Shown here in pieces: positions 26,562 through 38,791 of a DNA stretch of 50,037 bases; the first letter of the stretch is position 1, and every line of letters starts with the position of its first letter. The position numbers and the translations under genes are program-made. The notes under the pieces are model-generated. The model did no database searches, was not told where the DNA came from, and saw only the letters and a program-made list of their open reading frames with translations. The stretch is from contig NZ_BJZU01000006.1 of assembly GCF_007992195.1 (NCBI RefSeq), positions 1 through 50,037 on the forward strand, read 5' to 3'. Source of the DNA: Methylobacterium oxalidis. Lineage in GTDB: Bacteria > Pseudomonadota > Alphaproteobacteria > Rhizobiales > Beijerinckiaceae.

Positions 26562-27848
26562 TCAACCCTTGGTCGTCGGCGATGCGGCGGCACCCGCCGG
26601 CATCCCCGAGCCGCTCACCTGCTTGCCCGGCCCCGTCACGCTCTCCAGGATCGAGCCCGGCAGCGCCCGCGGGGTCTCGAACAGGCCGACCAGCGGCATG
26701 ACGAGGAGGAAGTGGGCGAAGTAGTAGACGGTGCAGATGCGCGCCGCGAGGACGTAGCCGCCCTCCGGGGGCTTCGCGCCGAGCCAGCCCAGCACGATGC
26801 AGACGATCACGAACAGCCAGAAGAACTGGCGGTAGATCGGCCGGTAGTTGGTCGAGCGGACGCGGGAGGTGTCGAGCCAGGGCGCGAAGGCCAGGATCAG
26901 CACCGCGCCGAACATCAGGACGACGCCGCCGAGCTTGTCCGGCACCGCGCGCAGGATCGCGTAGAACGGCAGGAAGTACCATTCGGGCACGATGTGGGCC
27001 GGGGTCACGGCGGGGTTGGCCGGGACGTAGTTGTCGGCGTGGCCGAGGTAGTTCGGCTGGTAGAAGATGAACCACGCGAACAGGATCATGAACACCACCG
27101 TGGCGAACACGTCCTTGATCGTCGCGTAGGGGGTGAAGGGCACCGCGTCCTTGCCGGACTTGATCGGGATGCCGGTCGGGTTGTTCTGGCCCGTGACGTG
27201 CAGCGCCCAGACGTGGAGCACGACGACGCCGGCGATCATCCAGGGCAGCAGGTAGTGCAGCGAGAAGAAGCGGTTGATGGTCGGGTTGCCGACCGAGTAG
27301 CCGCCCCAGAGCAGGCTCTGGATCGTGTCGCCGACCACTGGGATCGCGGCCAGGATGTTGGTGATGACGGTGGCGCCCCAGAAGCTCATCTGGCCCCACG
27401 GCAGGGTGTAGCCGAGGAAGGCCGTGGCCATCATCAGGAGGTAGATGACGACGCCGAGGATGTAGAGCACCTCGCGCGGGGCCTTGTAGGAGCCGTAGTA
27501 GAGGCCGCGGAAGATGTGGATGTAGACCGCCACGAAAAACATCGAGGCGCCGTTGGCGTGCGCGTAGCGCAGCAGCCAGCCGTAGTTCACGTCGCGCATG
27601 ATGTGCTCGACGGAGTTGAACGCCTCGGTCGCGGTGGCGGTGTAGTGCATCGCCAGCCAAACGCCGGTGACGATCTGGATGCCGAGCATCGCGATCAGGA
27701 TCGCGCCGAAGGTCCAGAAGTAGTTCAGGTTCCGCGGCACCGGGAAGGCGATGAACGAGGAGTGGATCAGGCCCGCGATCGGCAGGCGCGCCTCGAACCA
27801 CTTCGCGAAGCGGCTCTTCGGGACGTAGGTGGTGGCGTGTGCGCTCAT
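26562..27848 (-). CDS. petB: Cytochrome b of the bc1 complex
   Basis: Membrane core of complex III, holding both b haems and the quinol sites. 428 residues, eight transmembrane helices. Haem ligands are H97 and H111 (helix B) with H198 and H212 (helix D); the Qo-site PEWY is at 288-291. The last 40 residues form a Pro/Ala/Gly tail beyond the usual end. It is flanked by petA (23-base spacer upstream) and petC. Confidence 0.98.
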   Translation of the reverse strand: MSAHATTYVPKSRFAKWFEARLPIAGLIHSSFIAFPVPRNLNYFWTFGAILIAMLGIQIVTGVWLAMHYTATATEAFNSVEHIMRDVNYGWLLRYAHANGASMFFVAVYIHIFRGLYYGSYKAPREVLYILGVVIYLLMMATAFLGYTLPWGQMSFWGATVITNILAAIPVVGDTIQSLLWGGYSVGNPTINRFFSLHYLLPWMIAGVVVLHVWALHVTGQNNPTGIPIKSGKDAVPFTPYATIKDVFATVVFMILFAWFIFYQPNYLGHADNYVPANPAVTPAHIVPEWYFLPFYAILRAVPDKLGGVVLMFGAVLILAFAPWLDTSRVRSTNYRPIYRQFFWLFVIVCIVLGWLGAKPPEGGYVLAARICTVYYFAHFLLVMPLVGLFETPRALPGSILESVTGPGKQVSGSGMPAGAAASPTTKG

Positions 27849-27871
27849 AATGCTACCCGCATCTCCTCAGA

Positions 27872-28450
27872 TCAGGCCGCGGCCTTGCCGCCGCTCTCCT
27901 CGCCGATCCGGATCTTGGTGTCGGACTGGAAGGCGTAGGGCGGGACGGGCAGGTTGGTCGGGGCGGGGCCGCGGCGCACGCGGCCGGAGGCGTCGAAGAG
28001 CGAGCCGTGGCACGGGCAGGCCCAGCCGTCGTAGGGGCCGGAATGGCCCGCCGGCACGCAGCCGAGATGGGTGCAGTTGCCGTACACCACGAGCCACTTC
28101 TCGTGGCCCTCCTTGGTGCGGGCAGCGTCCGATTGCGGGTCGATCAGCTCGGACATCGGAACCGCGCGCAGCTCCTGGATCTCCTTCTCGGACCTGTTGC
28201 GGACGAAGATCAGCTTGCCGCGCCAGAACACGTTGATGATCTGGCCTTCCTGGATCGGGGCGAGGTCGACCTCGATCGGCGCGCCGGCCGCGACGGTGGC
28301 GGCGTCAGGGGCCATCGATGAGACGAAGGGCCAGGCCACGGCGCCGACGCCGACGGCGAGGCCCGCTCCGGTGGCGAGGAAGAGGAAGTCGCGTCGCGTC
28401 CCATCGGCCCCATGCGGGGCGGCAACGCCTGTGGCCACGGTGTCTGCCAA
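27872..28450 (-). CDS. petA: Rieske iron-sulfur protein of the bc1 complex
   Basis: Accepts electrons from quinol and passes them to cytochrome c1. 192 residues. The two cluster-binding loops are CTHLGC (126-131) and CPCHGS (145-150). The N-terminus has a twin-Arg motif (TRRDFLFLATG, about 18-28) and one anchor helix, as expected for Tat-dependent insertion. No ATG lies at the natural start; TTG at 28450 with GGAG upstream gives MADTVATG and normal length. A longer start at 28555 (227 residues) is open but has no family support. First gene of petABC. Confidence 0.94.
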   Translation of the reverse strand: MADTVATGVAAPHGADGTRRDFLFLATGAGLAVGVGAVAWPFVSSMAPDAATVAAGAPIEVDLAPIQEGQIINVFWRGKLIFVRNRSEKEIQELRAVPMSELIDPQSDAARTKEGHEKWLVVYGNCTHLGCVPAGHSGPYDGWACPCHGSLFDASGRVRRGPAPTNLPVPPYAFQSDTKIRIGEESGGKAAA

Positions 28451-28653
28451 GGTCGGAAACTCCAAGCATGCAAACGGCAGGTGTCCGGCCACGGATGCGG
28501 CGACCGGAACCTCAGAGGCTCTCGTAGGAATGCCAGCCCGCGGGGACCGAAACATTATCGTTCTAAAGTGTGCAATGCGACCGCGCGTCGCCCGAAGTCA
28601 AGGCGACCTGGGCGGCAGCGGTGCACAAACGGGAGGATTGTCGCCCCGATGCC

Positions 28654-30093
28654 CTAACGCCGCACGGCGGGCTCCGGGCCCCGTGCGGCGGAGCCGGCCG
28701 CAGTGAGCCGAAACCAGCGGGCGACGAGAAGGCAGGCCACCACGAGGAGCCCGGCGCAGAAGCCGAGCCAGATGCCGCGGCCTTCGAGCCCGGCGCCCCA
28801 GGCGAGCCCGGCGCCGACCGGCACGCCGATGCCCCAGTAGCCGAGGATCGCGATCAGCATGGGCACCCGCGTGTCCTGCAGCCCGCGCAGCATGCCGAGC
28901 GTCGCCGACTGCACGCCGTCCGACACCGCGAACAGGGCCGCGAGGGTGAGGAAGGCAGTGGCGTGAGGCAGGACGCCGGCATTGGCGGGCGCGGAGAGAT
29001 CGAGGAACAGGCCCGTGAGCGTCTCAGGCAGGCTCACCTGCGTCAGCGCGCAGAGGCTCATGAAGCCGAAGGCGAGGCCGAGCGCCACGAGGCCCGCGCG
29101 CCGGATGCCGGCCCCGTCGCGCGCCCCGTAGGCGAGGCCGACGCGCACCGTCGCGGCCTGCGCGATGCCGTTCGGCACCATGAAGCAGGTGGCCGCCACC
29201 TGGATCACGACCGCGTGCGCGGCGAGCTGCGCCGTCCCGAACAGGCCCATGCCGAGGACGGCGGCCTCGAACAGGCCGGCCTCCGCGAGGCCGGTGGCCG
29301 CCATCGGCCCGCCGAGGCCCGCGAGTGCCCTGAGCCGGGCCGGATCGAAGCGCCAGAGCCGGTGCAGCAGGCGCTGGCGCCGGAAGTCGCGGTCGACGAG
29401 CACCACCGCGCAGAGGGCGGCGAGGCTCAGGAAGGCGGAGAGCACCGTCGCCAGCGCCACGCCGACGGGACCGAGCCCGAGACCGCCCTCGAACGACAGC
29501 CAGAGGGCGAGAGCGGCGTCGACGGGCAGCGCCGCCAGGCTGATCGCCAGGGGCCAGCCCGGCCGCTGCAGGGCGGTGAGGGCCGAGCGCAGCACGAGCG
29601 ACAGCAGGGCCGGCCACATCGCCCATTGCAGGGTCCGCATGTAGGCGCCGGCCGCCTCCGAGAGGTCCGCCGGCTCGCCCAGCGCGCGCAGCAGGGCTTC
29701 GGTGTGCCAGAGGAGGAGCATCAGCGGCCCCGTCGCGAGCGTGACAGCCCAGAAGCCCGCCCGCACGATGCGGCGCGCCGTGTCCGGGTCGCGGACCGCG
29801 CCGCCCCGCTCGCGGCCCCGCGCCTCGGCGATCAGAGGCGAGACCGCCATGGTGAGCCCGATCCCGCAGATGAACAGCACGAAGTAGAGGCTCGTCGCGA
29901 GCGCGCCCGCCGCGACGGGGCCCGCGCCGAGGCGCCCGAGGATGACCACGCCGATCGTCACGAGCCCGTGCTGGGCGAGGTTCGTGAGGACGAGGGGCGC
30001 GGCGAGGGCGAGCGTCGCGCGGAGCTCCGCGCCGACGGAGCGACGGGTCTCCCGCTCCCGCGCGACGGGCGCCGCGAGGCCGAGTGCCGACAT
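28654..30093 (-). CDS. MATE family multidrug efflux transporter (NorM-like)
   Basis: 479 residues with about twelve membrane helices arranged as two homologous six-helix halves (first half begins LALAAPLVLTNLAQHGLVTI near 30; second begins LAGLGGPMAATGLAEAGLF near 255). It exports cationic compounds by sodium or proton antiport in this family; the substrate is unknown. Text such as GADTVFVGRLG-type loops appears as ILGRLGAGPVAAGAL. It lies 203 bases upstream of petA on the same strand, probably a separate unit. Confidence 0.9.
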   Translation of the reverse strand: MSALGLAAPVARERETRRSVGAELRATLALAAPLVLTNLAQHGLVTIGVVILGRLGAGPVAAGALATSLYFVLFICGIGLTMAVSPLIAEARGRERGGAVRDPDTARRIVRAGFWAVTLATGPLMLLLWHTEALLRALGEPADLSEAAGAYMRTLQWAMWPALLSLVLRSALTALQRPGWPLAISLAALPVDAALALWLSFEGGLGLGPVGVALATVLSAFLSLAALCAVVLVDRDFRRQRLLHRLWRFDPARLRALAGLGGPMAATGLAEAGLFEAAVLGMGLFGTAQLAAHAVVIQVAATCFMVPNGIAQAATVRVGLAYGARDGAGIRRAGLVALGLAFGFMSLCALTQVSLPETLTGLFLDLSAPANAGVLPHATAFLTLAALFAVSDGVQSATLGMLRGLQDTRVPMLIAILGYWGIGVPVGAGLAWGAGLEGRGIWLGFCAGLLVVACLLVARWFRLTAAGSAARGPEPAVRR

Positions 30094-30174
30094 GGTTTCG
30101 GGTCCTGAGATGCTGAGGCGGTCGGCGCTCCGGCCGGCCCGGTGATTCGTGGTCTTCGCGTTCCGGGCGGCTTC

Positions 30175-32064
<1,890 letters not shown>

Positions 32065-32167
32065 GGGAGGTTGAACCGGTTTCCGGGTGAGCCCCGGATG
32101 TATGCGCTCTTGACGCTCTGCCAACCGGGCGGCGATGCCGCACGGGTCAACGTGAAACCCCGCCCCG

Positions 32168-32650
32168 ATGCTCCGCCTCGCCCTCTATCAGCCCGACATC
32201 CCCCAGAACACCGGCACCATGCTGCGCCTCGCCGCCTGCCTCGGCGTCCCGGTCGAGATCATCGAGCCGGCGGGCTTCGACGTCTCGGACCGGCACCTGC
32301 GACGCTCCGGCCTCGACTATCTCGACCACGTGGCGCTCTCGCGCCACCGTTCCTGGGCCGCCTTCGAGGCCTGGCGGCGGCAGGCCGGCCACCGGCTCGT
32401 GCTCGCCACGACGGCGGGCGCCCTGCCCTACACCGACTTCGCCTTCGCTCCCGGCGACTGCCTGCTGATGGGCCGCGAATCGGCGGGCGTGCCGGAGGCG
32501 GTCCACGCCGCGGCGGACGCCCGCATCGTCGTGCCGATCCGGCCGGGTCTGCGCTCGCTCAACGTCGCGGTCTGCGCCGCCATGATCCTCGGCGAGGCGA
32601 TCCGGCAGGTGGGCTTCCGCGAAAGCGCGGACCGCGCTCTGCCGAATTGA
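32168..32650 (+). CDS. trmL: tRNA (cytidine/uridine-34-2'-O)-methyltransferase
   Basis: 160-residue SPOUT methyltransferase that methylates the wobble ribose of tRNA-Leu isoacceptors. All three family motifs are visible: IPQNTGTMLRLAA (11-23), LLMGRESAGVPE near 98-109, and IPIRPGLRSLNV-type text (VPIRPGLRSLNVAVCAA near 121-137) forming the trefoil knot. Length is typical. Starts a plus-strand run with hemF and the small helicase, in the order often seen next to the bc1 genes in alphaproteobacteria. Confidence 0.94.
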   Translation: MLRLALYQPDIPQNTGTMLRLAACLGVPVEIIEPAGFDVSDRHLRRSGLDYLDHVALSRHRSWAAFEAWRRQAGHRLVLATTAGALPYTDFAFAPGDCLLMGRESAGVPEAVHAAADARIVVPIRPGLRSLNVAVCAAMILGEAIRQVGFRESADRALPN

Positions 32651-32683
32651 CGCGTCGTCGTCCGGATGGGAAAGCCTGATGCC

Positions 32684-33622
32684 ATGACGGACCGTGCGAT
32701 GCCGAGCCCCAGCCCGACCCCCCTGCCCTCCGAGGACGACCTCACGGCCCTGAAGAGCGAGGCCGGCGCCTGGTTCGCCACCCTGCGCGACCGGATCGTC
32801 TCGGCGCTGGAGGCGATCGAGGACGAGGCCGCCGGCCCGTTCCACGCGGACGCGCCGGCCGAGCCCGGCCGCTTCGCGAAGACGCCCTGGCAGCGGACCG
32901 ACCACACCGGCGCGCCGGGCGGCGGCGGCGTCATGGCGATGATCAAGGGCCGGGTCTTCGAGAAGGCGGGCGTGCACATCTCCACGGTGCACGGCGAGTT
33001 CGCCCCGGAGTTCCGGGCACAGATGCCGGGCGCCGCCGAGGATCCGCGCTTCTTCGCCACCGGCATCTCGCTGATCGCGCATCCCTGGAACCCGCACGTG
33101 CCGACGGTGCACATGAACACCCGCTTCGTGGTGACCACCAAGGCGTGGTTCGGCGGCGGGGCGGACCTCACGCCGGTGCTCGACCGGCGGCGCAACCAGG
33201 AGGATCCGGACGCGAGGGCCTTCCACGCGGCGCTGCGCGCGGCCTGCGAGGCGCACGCCCCGGCTGCGGACTACGCCCGCTACAAGGCGTGGTGCGACGA
33301 GTACTTCCACCTCAAGCACCGGGACGAGCCCCGCGGCATCGGCGGCATCTTCTACGACTATCATTGGACGGGCGAGCCGCAGGCGGACCTCGCCTACACG
33401 CGCGACGTGGGTCAGGCCTTCCTCAAGGTCTATCCCGAGATCGTGCGGGCGAACCTCGCCACGCCCTGGACGGAGGCCGACCGGCTCGAGCAGCAGGTGC
33501 GGCGCGGGCGCTACGTGGAGTTCAACCTGCTCTACGACCGCGGCACCATCTTCGGCCTGAAGACCGGCGGCAACGTCACCTCCATCCTGTCCTCGCTGCC
33601 GCCCACCGTCCGCTGGCCGTGA
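32684..33622 (+). CDS. hemF: Oxygen-dependent coproporphyrinogen III oxidase
   Basis: Converts coproporphyrinogen III to protoporphyrinogen IX using oxygen, in haem and chlorophyll synthesis. About 312 residues. Diagnostic segments: [61 protein letters not shown] and [16 protein letters not shown]. An ATG at 32666 six codons upstream is an equally weak alternative; neither has a strong ribosome site. The stop overlaps the next start by four bases (GTGA). Confidence 0.96.
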   Translation: MTDRAMPSPSPTPLPSEDDLTALKSEAGAWFATLRDRIVSALEAIEDEAAGPFHADAPAEPGRFAKTPWQRTDHTGAPGGGGVMAMIKGRVFEKAGVHISTVHGEFAPEFRAQMPGAAEDPRFFATGISLIAHPWNPHVPTVHMNTRFVVTTKAWFGGGADLTPVLDRRRNQEDPDARAFHAALRAACEAHAPAADYARYKAWCDEYFHLKHRDEPRGIGGIFYDYHWTGEPQADLAYTRDVGQAFLKVYPEIVRANLATPWTEADRLEQQVRRGRYVEFNLLYDRGTIFGLKTGGNVTSILSSLPPTVRWP

Positions 33623-34737
33623 CCGAGGCGCTGCCGACGCGCTTCGCGCCGCAGCAGGACGCGGCGCTGCGGGCCATCGACGCGTGGCGCAAGGGCGGCG
33701 GCGCGCAGGTGTTCCGCCTGTTCGGCTACGCCGGCACCGGCAAGACGACGCTCGCCCGGCGCATCGCCGACGATGTCGACGGCACGGTGGTGTTCGGCGC
33801 CTTCACCGGCAAGGCGGCCTCCGTGATGCGCCAGAAGGGCTGCCATGACGCGCAGACCATCCACAGCCTGATCTACCGCACCAAGGAGACCGAGGAGGGC
33901 GGACCCGCCTTCACCCTCAACCGCTCGGGGCCGGCGGCGAAGGCCGAGCTCATCGTCATCGACGAGTGCTCGATGGTCGATGCCGATCTCGGCAACGATC
34001 TCCTCTCCTTCGACAAGCCGGTCCTCGTGCTCGGCGACCCGGCCCAGCTTCCTCCCGTGCGCGGCGGCGGCTTCTTCACCGAGGCCGAGCCCGACGTGAT
34101 GCTGACGGACGTGCACCGGCAGGCGGCCGACGACCCGATCGTGCGCATGGCGATGACGGTGCGCGAGGGTGGCCGCCTCGAGCGCGGCACCTATGGCCAG
34201 AGCCGCGTGATCTCGCGCCGGGAGATCGAGCCGATGATGGTGCTCGAATCCGATCAGGTCCTCGTCGGCATGAACCGGACGCGCCGCCTCTACAACACCC
34301 GCATCCGCGAGCTCGGCGGGCAGACCGACCCGATGCCGGCCGTGGGCGAGAAGCTCGTCTGCCTGAGGAACGACCGCACCAAGGGCCTCCTCAACGGCTC
34401 GACCTGGACGGTGCACGCGCTGCGCGCCCCGCCGCGGCCCGACACGATCCGCCTCGACGTGGTGCCGGAGGACGACCCGGCCCTGCGCCGCCGCCCCACG
34501 GACATCAAGGTGCTGCGGGCGGTGATGGAGGGCTCGGAGGAGGAGATTCCCGCCTTCCTGCGGCGCGAGACCGACGAGTTCACCTACGGCTACGCCCTCA
34601 CCGTCCACAAGGCGCAGGGGTCGCAGTGGGACAAGGTCGTGCTCTTCGACGAGTCGTTCGCCTTCCGCGAGCACCGGGCGCGCTGGCTCTACACCGGCCT
34701 GACCCGGGCCGCGCAGGCGATCACCGTGGTGGTCTGA
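33619..34737 (+). CDS. Small RecD/Dda-like SF1B helicase
   Basis: 372 residues from a GTG start overlapping the hemF stop. Walker [10 protein letters not shown] is at 36-44, DECSMVD at 115-121, GDPAQLPPV at 139-147; the C-terminal UvrD-C2 part has [14 protein letters not shown] and [10 protein letters not shown]. It is much shorter than RecD2 and lacks the N-terminal OB and helix-hairpin-helix parts, resembling the phage Dda class. Coupling to hemF suggests shared expression only. Its role (replication fork or repair helicase) is inferred from family. Confidence 0.85.
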   Translation: MTEALPTRFAPQQDAALRAIDAWRKGGGAQVFRLFGYAGTGKTTLARRIADDVDGTVVFGAFTGKAASVMRQKGCHDAQTIHSLIYRTKETEEGGPAFTLNRSGPAAKAELIVIDECSMVDADLGNDLLSFDKPVLVLGDPAQLPPVRGGGFFTEAEPDVMLTDVHRQAADDPIVRMAMTVREGGRLERGTYGQSRVISRREIEPMMVLESDQVLVGMNRTRRLYNTRIRELGGQTDPMPAVGEKLVCLRNDRTKGLLNGSTWTVHALRAPPRPDTIRLDVVPEDDPALRRRPTDIKVLRAVMEGSEEEIPAFLRRETDEFTYGYALTVHKAQGSQWDKVVLFDESFAFREHRARWLYTGLTRAAQAITVVV

Positions 34738-34798
34738 GGCGGGTTGCCGGCCTTCGGCCGGTTATGCCACACCGGGGCGCCGGAACGGAGGAACGAGG

Positions 34799-35194
34799 AT
34801 GGCTCTGACGGGAGGATGCCGCTGCGGCGCGATCCGCTACGCGGCCGAGGGCGAGCCCGCCCACAATTCCCTCTGCCACTGCGCCGATTGCCGCCGCTCG
34901 GCGGGAGCGCCGGTGGTCGGCTGGGCGTTGTTCCCGCAGGAGCGCTTCACGATCACCGGCACGCCGGCGACCTACGTATCCTCGCCCGGCACGCTGCGGC
35001 AGTTCTGCGCCACCTGCGGCACGGGCCTATTCTACCGCAACGAGTCCATCTTCCCCGGCCAGATCGACGTCCAGACCGCGACCCTCGACGACCCGGACGC
35101 CCTGCCCCCTCAGGCCCGCATCCAGACCGCGGACGCGCCCGCCTGGTTCGCAGGGTTCGACGCGCTGCCGCGCTTCGAGCGCTTCCCGGGCTAG
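34799..35194 (+). CDS. GFA (CENP-V/GFA) domain protein
   Basis: 131 residues with the full zinc-binding set of the GFA family: C7/C9, C26/C28/C31 and C70/C73 ([32 protein letters not shown]). The family is named after a glutathione-dependent formaldehyde-activating enzyme, but most members have unknown roles, so I do not assign that reaction here, though it would be relevant in a methylotroph. GGAACGAGG lies upstream of the ATG. It stands between the helicase and hslV. Confidence 0.88.
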   Translation: MALTGGCRCGAIRYAAEGEPAHNSLCHCADCRRSAGAPVVGWALFPQERFTITGTPATYVSSPGTLRQFCATCGTGLFYRNESIFPGQIDVQTATLDDPDALPPQARIQTADAPAWFAGFDALPRFERFPG

Positions 35195-35232
35195 GCCGGC
35201 TCGGCTCCGGAGCGGGTTCGCGGCTCCGGTGC

Positions 35233-35261
35233 CTTGGAGCGCCGCGCCGGAGCGCCTACCT
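35233..35261 (+). promoter_or_regulatory. Candidate heat-shock (RpoH) promoter of hslV
   Basis: CTTG at 35233-35236 and CCTACCT at 35255-35261 are 18 bases apart. This resembles the alphaproteobacterial RpoH pattern CTTG-N17/18-CYTAT-T with one mismatch. The predicted start site lies about 25 bases upstream of the hslV GTG. HslUV is a classical heat-shock protease, which fits. Confidence 0.35.
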
Positions 35262-35295
35262 GAGTGCGGTATCGAACCCCAGACCGGAGCGTCCC

Positions 35296-35865
35296 GTGCC
35301 CCAACCCGAATCCGGCGGCCTGCCGCAGATGCACGCCACCACCATCCTGATGGTGCGCAAGAACGGGCGCGTCGTCATCGGCGGCGACGGGCAGGTGAGC
35401 CTCGGGCAGACCATCGTGAAGGGAAACGCCCGCAAGGTCCGGCGCCTCGCCAAGGGCGCGGTGATCGGCGGCTTCGCGGGTGCGACCGCCGACGCCTTCA
35501 CCCTGTTCGAGCGGCTGGAGGCGAAGCTTGAGCAATACCCGGGACAACTGACGCGTGCGTGCGTCGAGCTGACCAAGGATTGGCGGACCGATCGTTACCT
35601 GCGGCGCCTCGAAGCGATGATGCTCGTGGCCGACAAAGATGTCGGGCTCCTCCTGTCGGGCAGCGGCGACGTGCTCGAGCCCGAGGGCGGCGTGATGGCG
35701 ATCGGCTCGGGCGGCAACTTCGCGCTCGCCGCGGCCCGTGCTCTTGAGGACAGCGCGCACGATGCCGAGGACATCGTGCGCCGGGCACTCGGAATCGCTG
35801 CCGAGATCTGCGTCTACACGAACGGCAACCTCGTCATCGAGACGCTGGAGGCCGGCTCCGCCTGA
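35296..35865 (+). CDS. hslV: HslV, proteolytic subunit of the HslUV protease
   Basis: Proteasome-like threonine protease; two hexamers are capped by HslU. 189 residues from the GTG at 35296. The propeptide is about 14 residues and the catalytic Thr15 begins [18 protein letters not shown] and [11 protein letters not shown], then [16 protein letters not shown], are family marks. An ATG at 35329 is a shorter alternative. hslU follows only after two unrelated genes, unlike the usual adjacent hslVU. A heat-shock promoter candidate lies just upstream. Confidence 0.96.
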   Translation: MPQPESGGLPQMHATTILMVRKNGRVVIGGDGQVSLGQTIVKGNARKVRRLAKGAVIGGFAGATADAFTLFERLEAKLEQYPGQLTRACVELTKDWRTDRYLRRLEAMMLVADKDVGLLLSGSGDVLEPEGGVMAIGSGGNFALAAARALEDSAHDAEDIVRRALGIAAEICVYTNGNLVIETLEAGSA

Positions 35866-35942
35866 TTTTGCGGCACGTTAACCGTGCCTTGAGCAGTTTC
35901 CTGCAGTGTCTGGCCGGCGGAAACTCGCCCCCAGGTTGTAAA

Positions 35943-37613
35943 ATGCAGATCAAGACAAAGATCCTCGGGTTCGTCGGAGCCTGCACGCTCGTCACGCTCA
36001 CCGGCGCGGCCGTGAGCATCAGCACCCTGCACACGTTCAACGATGCGATCACGGACGTGAAGCGCGCCTCGACGCACGCGCTGAACGGGGCGAACCTCAA
36101 CCGCCTCGTCACCGAGGTGGTCGTGGAATCCCGCGGCATCTACGCCTCCGTCGACACGACCGAGGCGAAGAAGTACGCCGAGGGCCTCGTGAAGAGCCTC
36201 GCGGCGATGAACGCCCTGCTCAAGGAGTGGGCCCCCCTGGTCTCCGCCGCCGACCGCCCGGTCTTCGAGCAGATGCTGAAGGATGCCGCTGCCTTCACCA
36301 CGCTTCGCGGCGAGCTCGCCAAGCGCGGCGTCGAGGTCTCGCCGAAGGCCGCGGCCGAACTCGGCTTCAACGACGAGAACCGGGCGAACCGCAAGGCCTT
36401 CCAGGCCGGCGTCGACTCCCTGGTGCAGCGCAGCCGCGCCCAGGTCGAGGCGATCGACAGGGCGACCGACGATCTCTACGCCGAGCGCCTGAAGTTGCTC
36501 CTCCTGATCGCGCTCGGCGGGGCCCTGGCCTGCGCCGCGCTCGGCGGCTTCGTCGGCTATCGTCAGATCTCGCGGCCCCTCGGCGCCGTCTCGGCGGCGA
36601 TCCGCAGGCTCTCGGAGGGCGACCACAACCTGCCGGCGATACGCCCGACCCGCGACGAGATCGGCGCGATCTGGCGCAGCATGCAGGTCTTCGCCGCCTC
36701 GATGCAGGAAGCGGCCGACCTGCGCCGCAACCAGGATCTCGCGAGCGTCGAGGCCGGCACGCGCAAGCGCGCGGAGATGAACGGTCTCGCCGATCGCTTC
36801 CAGGGCAGCGTCGGCGGCCTCGTGCGCAACCTCGCGGGCGCCGCCTCCGAACTGGAGCAGACCGCCCGCACCATGGCGGCCAACGCCGAGCAGACGAACC
36901 GCCAGTCGAGCGCCGTGATGGCGGCGGCCAACGAGACCTCGATGAACGTCCAGGCTGTCGCCACCGCGACGGAGGAACTCGCCGCCACCGCCAACGAGAT
37001 CGGCATGCAGGTCACCCAGACCTCGCAGGCCGCGGCCGGCGCCGTCGAGAGCGCGCGCCGCACCAACGAGCGGGTGCAGATGCTCGCCCGCAGCGCCTCC
37101 AGCATCGGCGAGGTCGTGGCGCTGATCTCGAACATCGCCGGGCAGACGAACCTGCTCGCGCTCAACGCGACGATCGAGGCGGCGCGCGCCGGCGAGGCGG
37201 GGCGCGGCTTCGCCGTGGTGGCGAGCGAGGTGAAGGAGTTGGCCTCCCAGACGGCCCGCGCCACCGACGAGATCACGGCGCAGATCGCGACCATCCAGGA
37301 CGCCACCCGCGACACGGTGGGCGCCATCGGCGAGATCAGCGACACGATCGGCACTGTGCACCAGATCGCCCTCGGCGTGGCCGCGGCGGTCGAGGAGCAG
37401 CAGGTCGCGACCCAGGAGATCGCCCGCAGCGTCAACGACGCCGCCCGCGGCACCCAGGCCGTCACCGAGACGATGGCGCAGGTCCAGCGCGCGGCGCTCC
37501 AGGCCGGCAGCGGCGCCACGCAGGTGCTGGCCGCCGCGGGCGACCTCAACCGCCAGTCGGAGACGCTCGGCCGCGAGGTCGACGGCTTCGTCAGCGGCGT
37601 GCGCGCGGCCTGA
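35943..37613 (+). CDS. Methyl-accepting chemotaxis protein
   Basis: 556 residues. A membrane helix at about 8-28 and another near 182-202 ([22 protein letters not shown]) enclose a helical periplasmic sensor of about 150 residues, resembling a four-helix bundle. A HAMP linker follows, then a cytoplasmic signalling domain with the hairpin tip [20 protein letters not shown] and [19 protein letters not shown]. The ATG at 35943 begins [10 protein letters not shown]; no strong ribosome site. It lies 77 bases after hslV on the same strand. Ligand unknown. Confidence 0.93.
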   Translation: MQIKTKILGFVGACTLVTLTGAAVSISTLHTFNDAITDVKRASTHALNGANLNRLVTEVVVESRGIYASVDTTEAKKYAEGLVKSLAAMNALLKEWAPLVSAADRPVFEQMLKDAAAFTTLRGELAKRGVEVSPKAAAELGFNDENRANRKAFQAGVDSLVQRSRAQVEAIDRATDDLYAERLKLLLLIALGGALACAALGGFVGYRQISRPLGAVSAAIRRLSEGDHNLPAIRPTRDEIGAIWRSMQVFAASMQEAADLRRNQDLASVEAGTRKRAEMNGLADRFQGSVGGLVRNLAGAASELEQTARTMAANAEQTNRQSSAVMAAANETSMNVQAVATATEELAATANEIGMQVTQTSQAAAGAVESARRTNERVQMLARSASSIGEVVALISNIAGQTNLLALNATIEAARAGEAGRGFAVVASEVKELASQTARATDEITAQIATIQDATRDTVGAIGEISDTIGTVHQIALGVAAAVEEQQVATQEIARSVNDAARGTQAVTETMAQVQRAALQAGSGATQVLAAAGDLNRQSETLGREVDGFVSGVRAA

Positions 37614-37672
37614 GCCCGCGAAAAGCGCGGCCGCGCCTTTCGGGGGCGGCCGCGGACGCCTAAATCCCCGCC

Positions 37673-38791
37673 ATGACGGCCGTCAGTGCCCGCGTGAACG
37701 CGGGCCGGCCGGCAGGGGCGTGGCCGGTGGACGACAGGGACTTCCTTCAGCGCGCGGTGGCCCGCGGCATCGTGAGCGAGGCGCAGGCCACCGCGCTCGC
37801 CGCACTGCGCCGCGAGGAGGCGCCGCCGATCTCCACCGATCTCACGGACGACGACGAGCGCGTCCGCTTCGTCACCGGCTTCGCCGACATCTTCGTCACG
37901 ATCGGCCTCATCCTCGTCCTCGGCACGACCGGCGTGCTCGCGTCCAGCGCTCTGGGCACCCCGGCCGCGGCCGCCCTCGTCGCGGCGCTGTCCTGGGGGC
38001 TCGCGGAGGTGTTCTCCCGCCGGCGCCGGATGGCGCTGCCGAGCATCGTCCTCCTGGCAAGCTTCGTCTGCGCGGCCTTCGCGGCGGTGGGCAGCGCGAT
38101 CTCCGCCGACCTGCGCTTCTGGTCCATCGTCGAGGGCCGCGCGGCCCCCTCCGAGGCGGGCATCCTCGCCCAGATCGCCGCCGCGGCGGTCTCGGGCGTT
38201 CTCGCGGCCCTGCACTACCGGCGCTTCCGCGTGCCCATCACCGTCGCGGCGGGCGTCGCGGTGCTCGTCGTGGGCGCTTTCGGCCTGCTCGACGCTCTGC
38301 TGCCGGCCGAGATGCCTTTTCTCCGCTCCGGCCTCGCCGCCGGTCTCGGCCTCGCCGTGTTCGCGCTCGCCATGCGCTTCGACCTCTCGGATCCGGAGCG
38401 GGTGACGCGGCGCACTGACCTCGCCTTCTGGTTGCATCTTCTGGCGGCGCCGCTCATCGTCCACCCCGTGCTGGGGTTTATCCAGGCGGACGGATCGGGG
38501 CCTGCCACCGCCTCCCTGGTGCTTGCGATCGTGCTCGGCCTCGCCGTGGTCGCCCTTGCGACGGACCGCCGCGCGATCCTCGTCTCAGGCCTGATCTATG
38601 CCGGTGTCGCGCTCGGGACCCTGATCAGCGAGGCGGGGTTCGAGAACTGGGCCATCGCCTACAGCCTGCTCGTGCTGGGGCTGTTCGTGCTGGGCCTGAG
38701 CATCGCCTGGAAGGACTTGCGGCGCCTCGTGCTGAACCGCCTTCCCCCCTCGTTCGCGGCCCGCCTGCCGCATCCGATAGGAGCCCGATGA
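37673..38791 (+). CDS. Polytopic membrane protein of unknown function
   Basis: 372 residues. The first 75 are soluble and contain a short helical motif ([20 protein letters not shown]). About ten hydrophobic segments follow (for example [85 protein letters not shown]). It resembles DUF2157-like membrane proteins only loosely. The stop overlaps the hslU ATG by four bases, so it is translationally coupled to hslU. No catalytic or binding residues stand out. Confidence 0.75.
   Translation: MTAVSARVNAGRPAGAWPVDDRDFLQRAVARGIVSEAQATALAALRREEAPPISTDLTDDDERVRFVTGFADIFVTIGLILVLGTTGVLASSALGTPAAAALVAALSWGLAEVFSRRRRMALPSIVLLASFVCAAFAAVGSAISADLRFWSIVEGRAAPSEAGILAQIAAAAVSGVLAALHYRRFRVPITVAAGVAVLVVGAFGLLDALLPAEMPFLRSGLAAGLGLAVFALAMRFDLSDPERVTRRTDLAFWLHLLAAPLIVHPVLGFIQADGSGPATASLVLAIVLGLAVVALATDRRAILVSGLIYAGVALGTLISEAGFENWAIAYSLLVLGLFVLGLSIAWKDLRRLVLNRLPPSFAARLPHPIGAR

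Noticed and set aside
35814..37361. A 515-codon minus-strand frame opposite the first chemoreceptor
   Set aside because: It is antisense to HAMP/MCP text and shows only the reflected composition.
37626..37654. Hairpin after the first chemoreceptor (9-bp stem, CGCGGCCGC)
   Set aside because: The T-run lies on the minus strand, where no gene ends; a real terminator for the plus-strand gene is not supported, so it was left out of the features.
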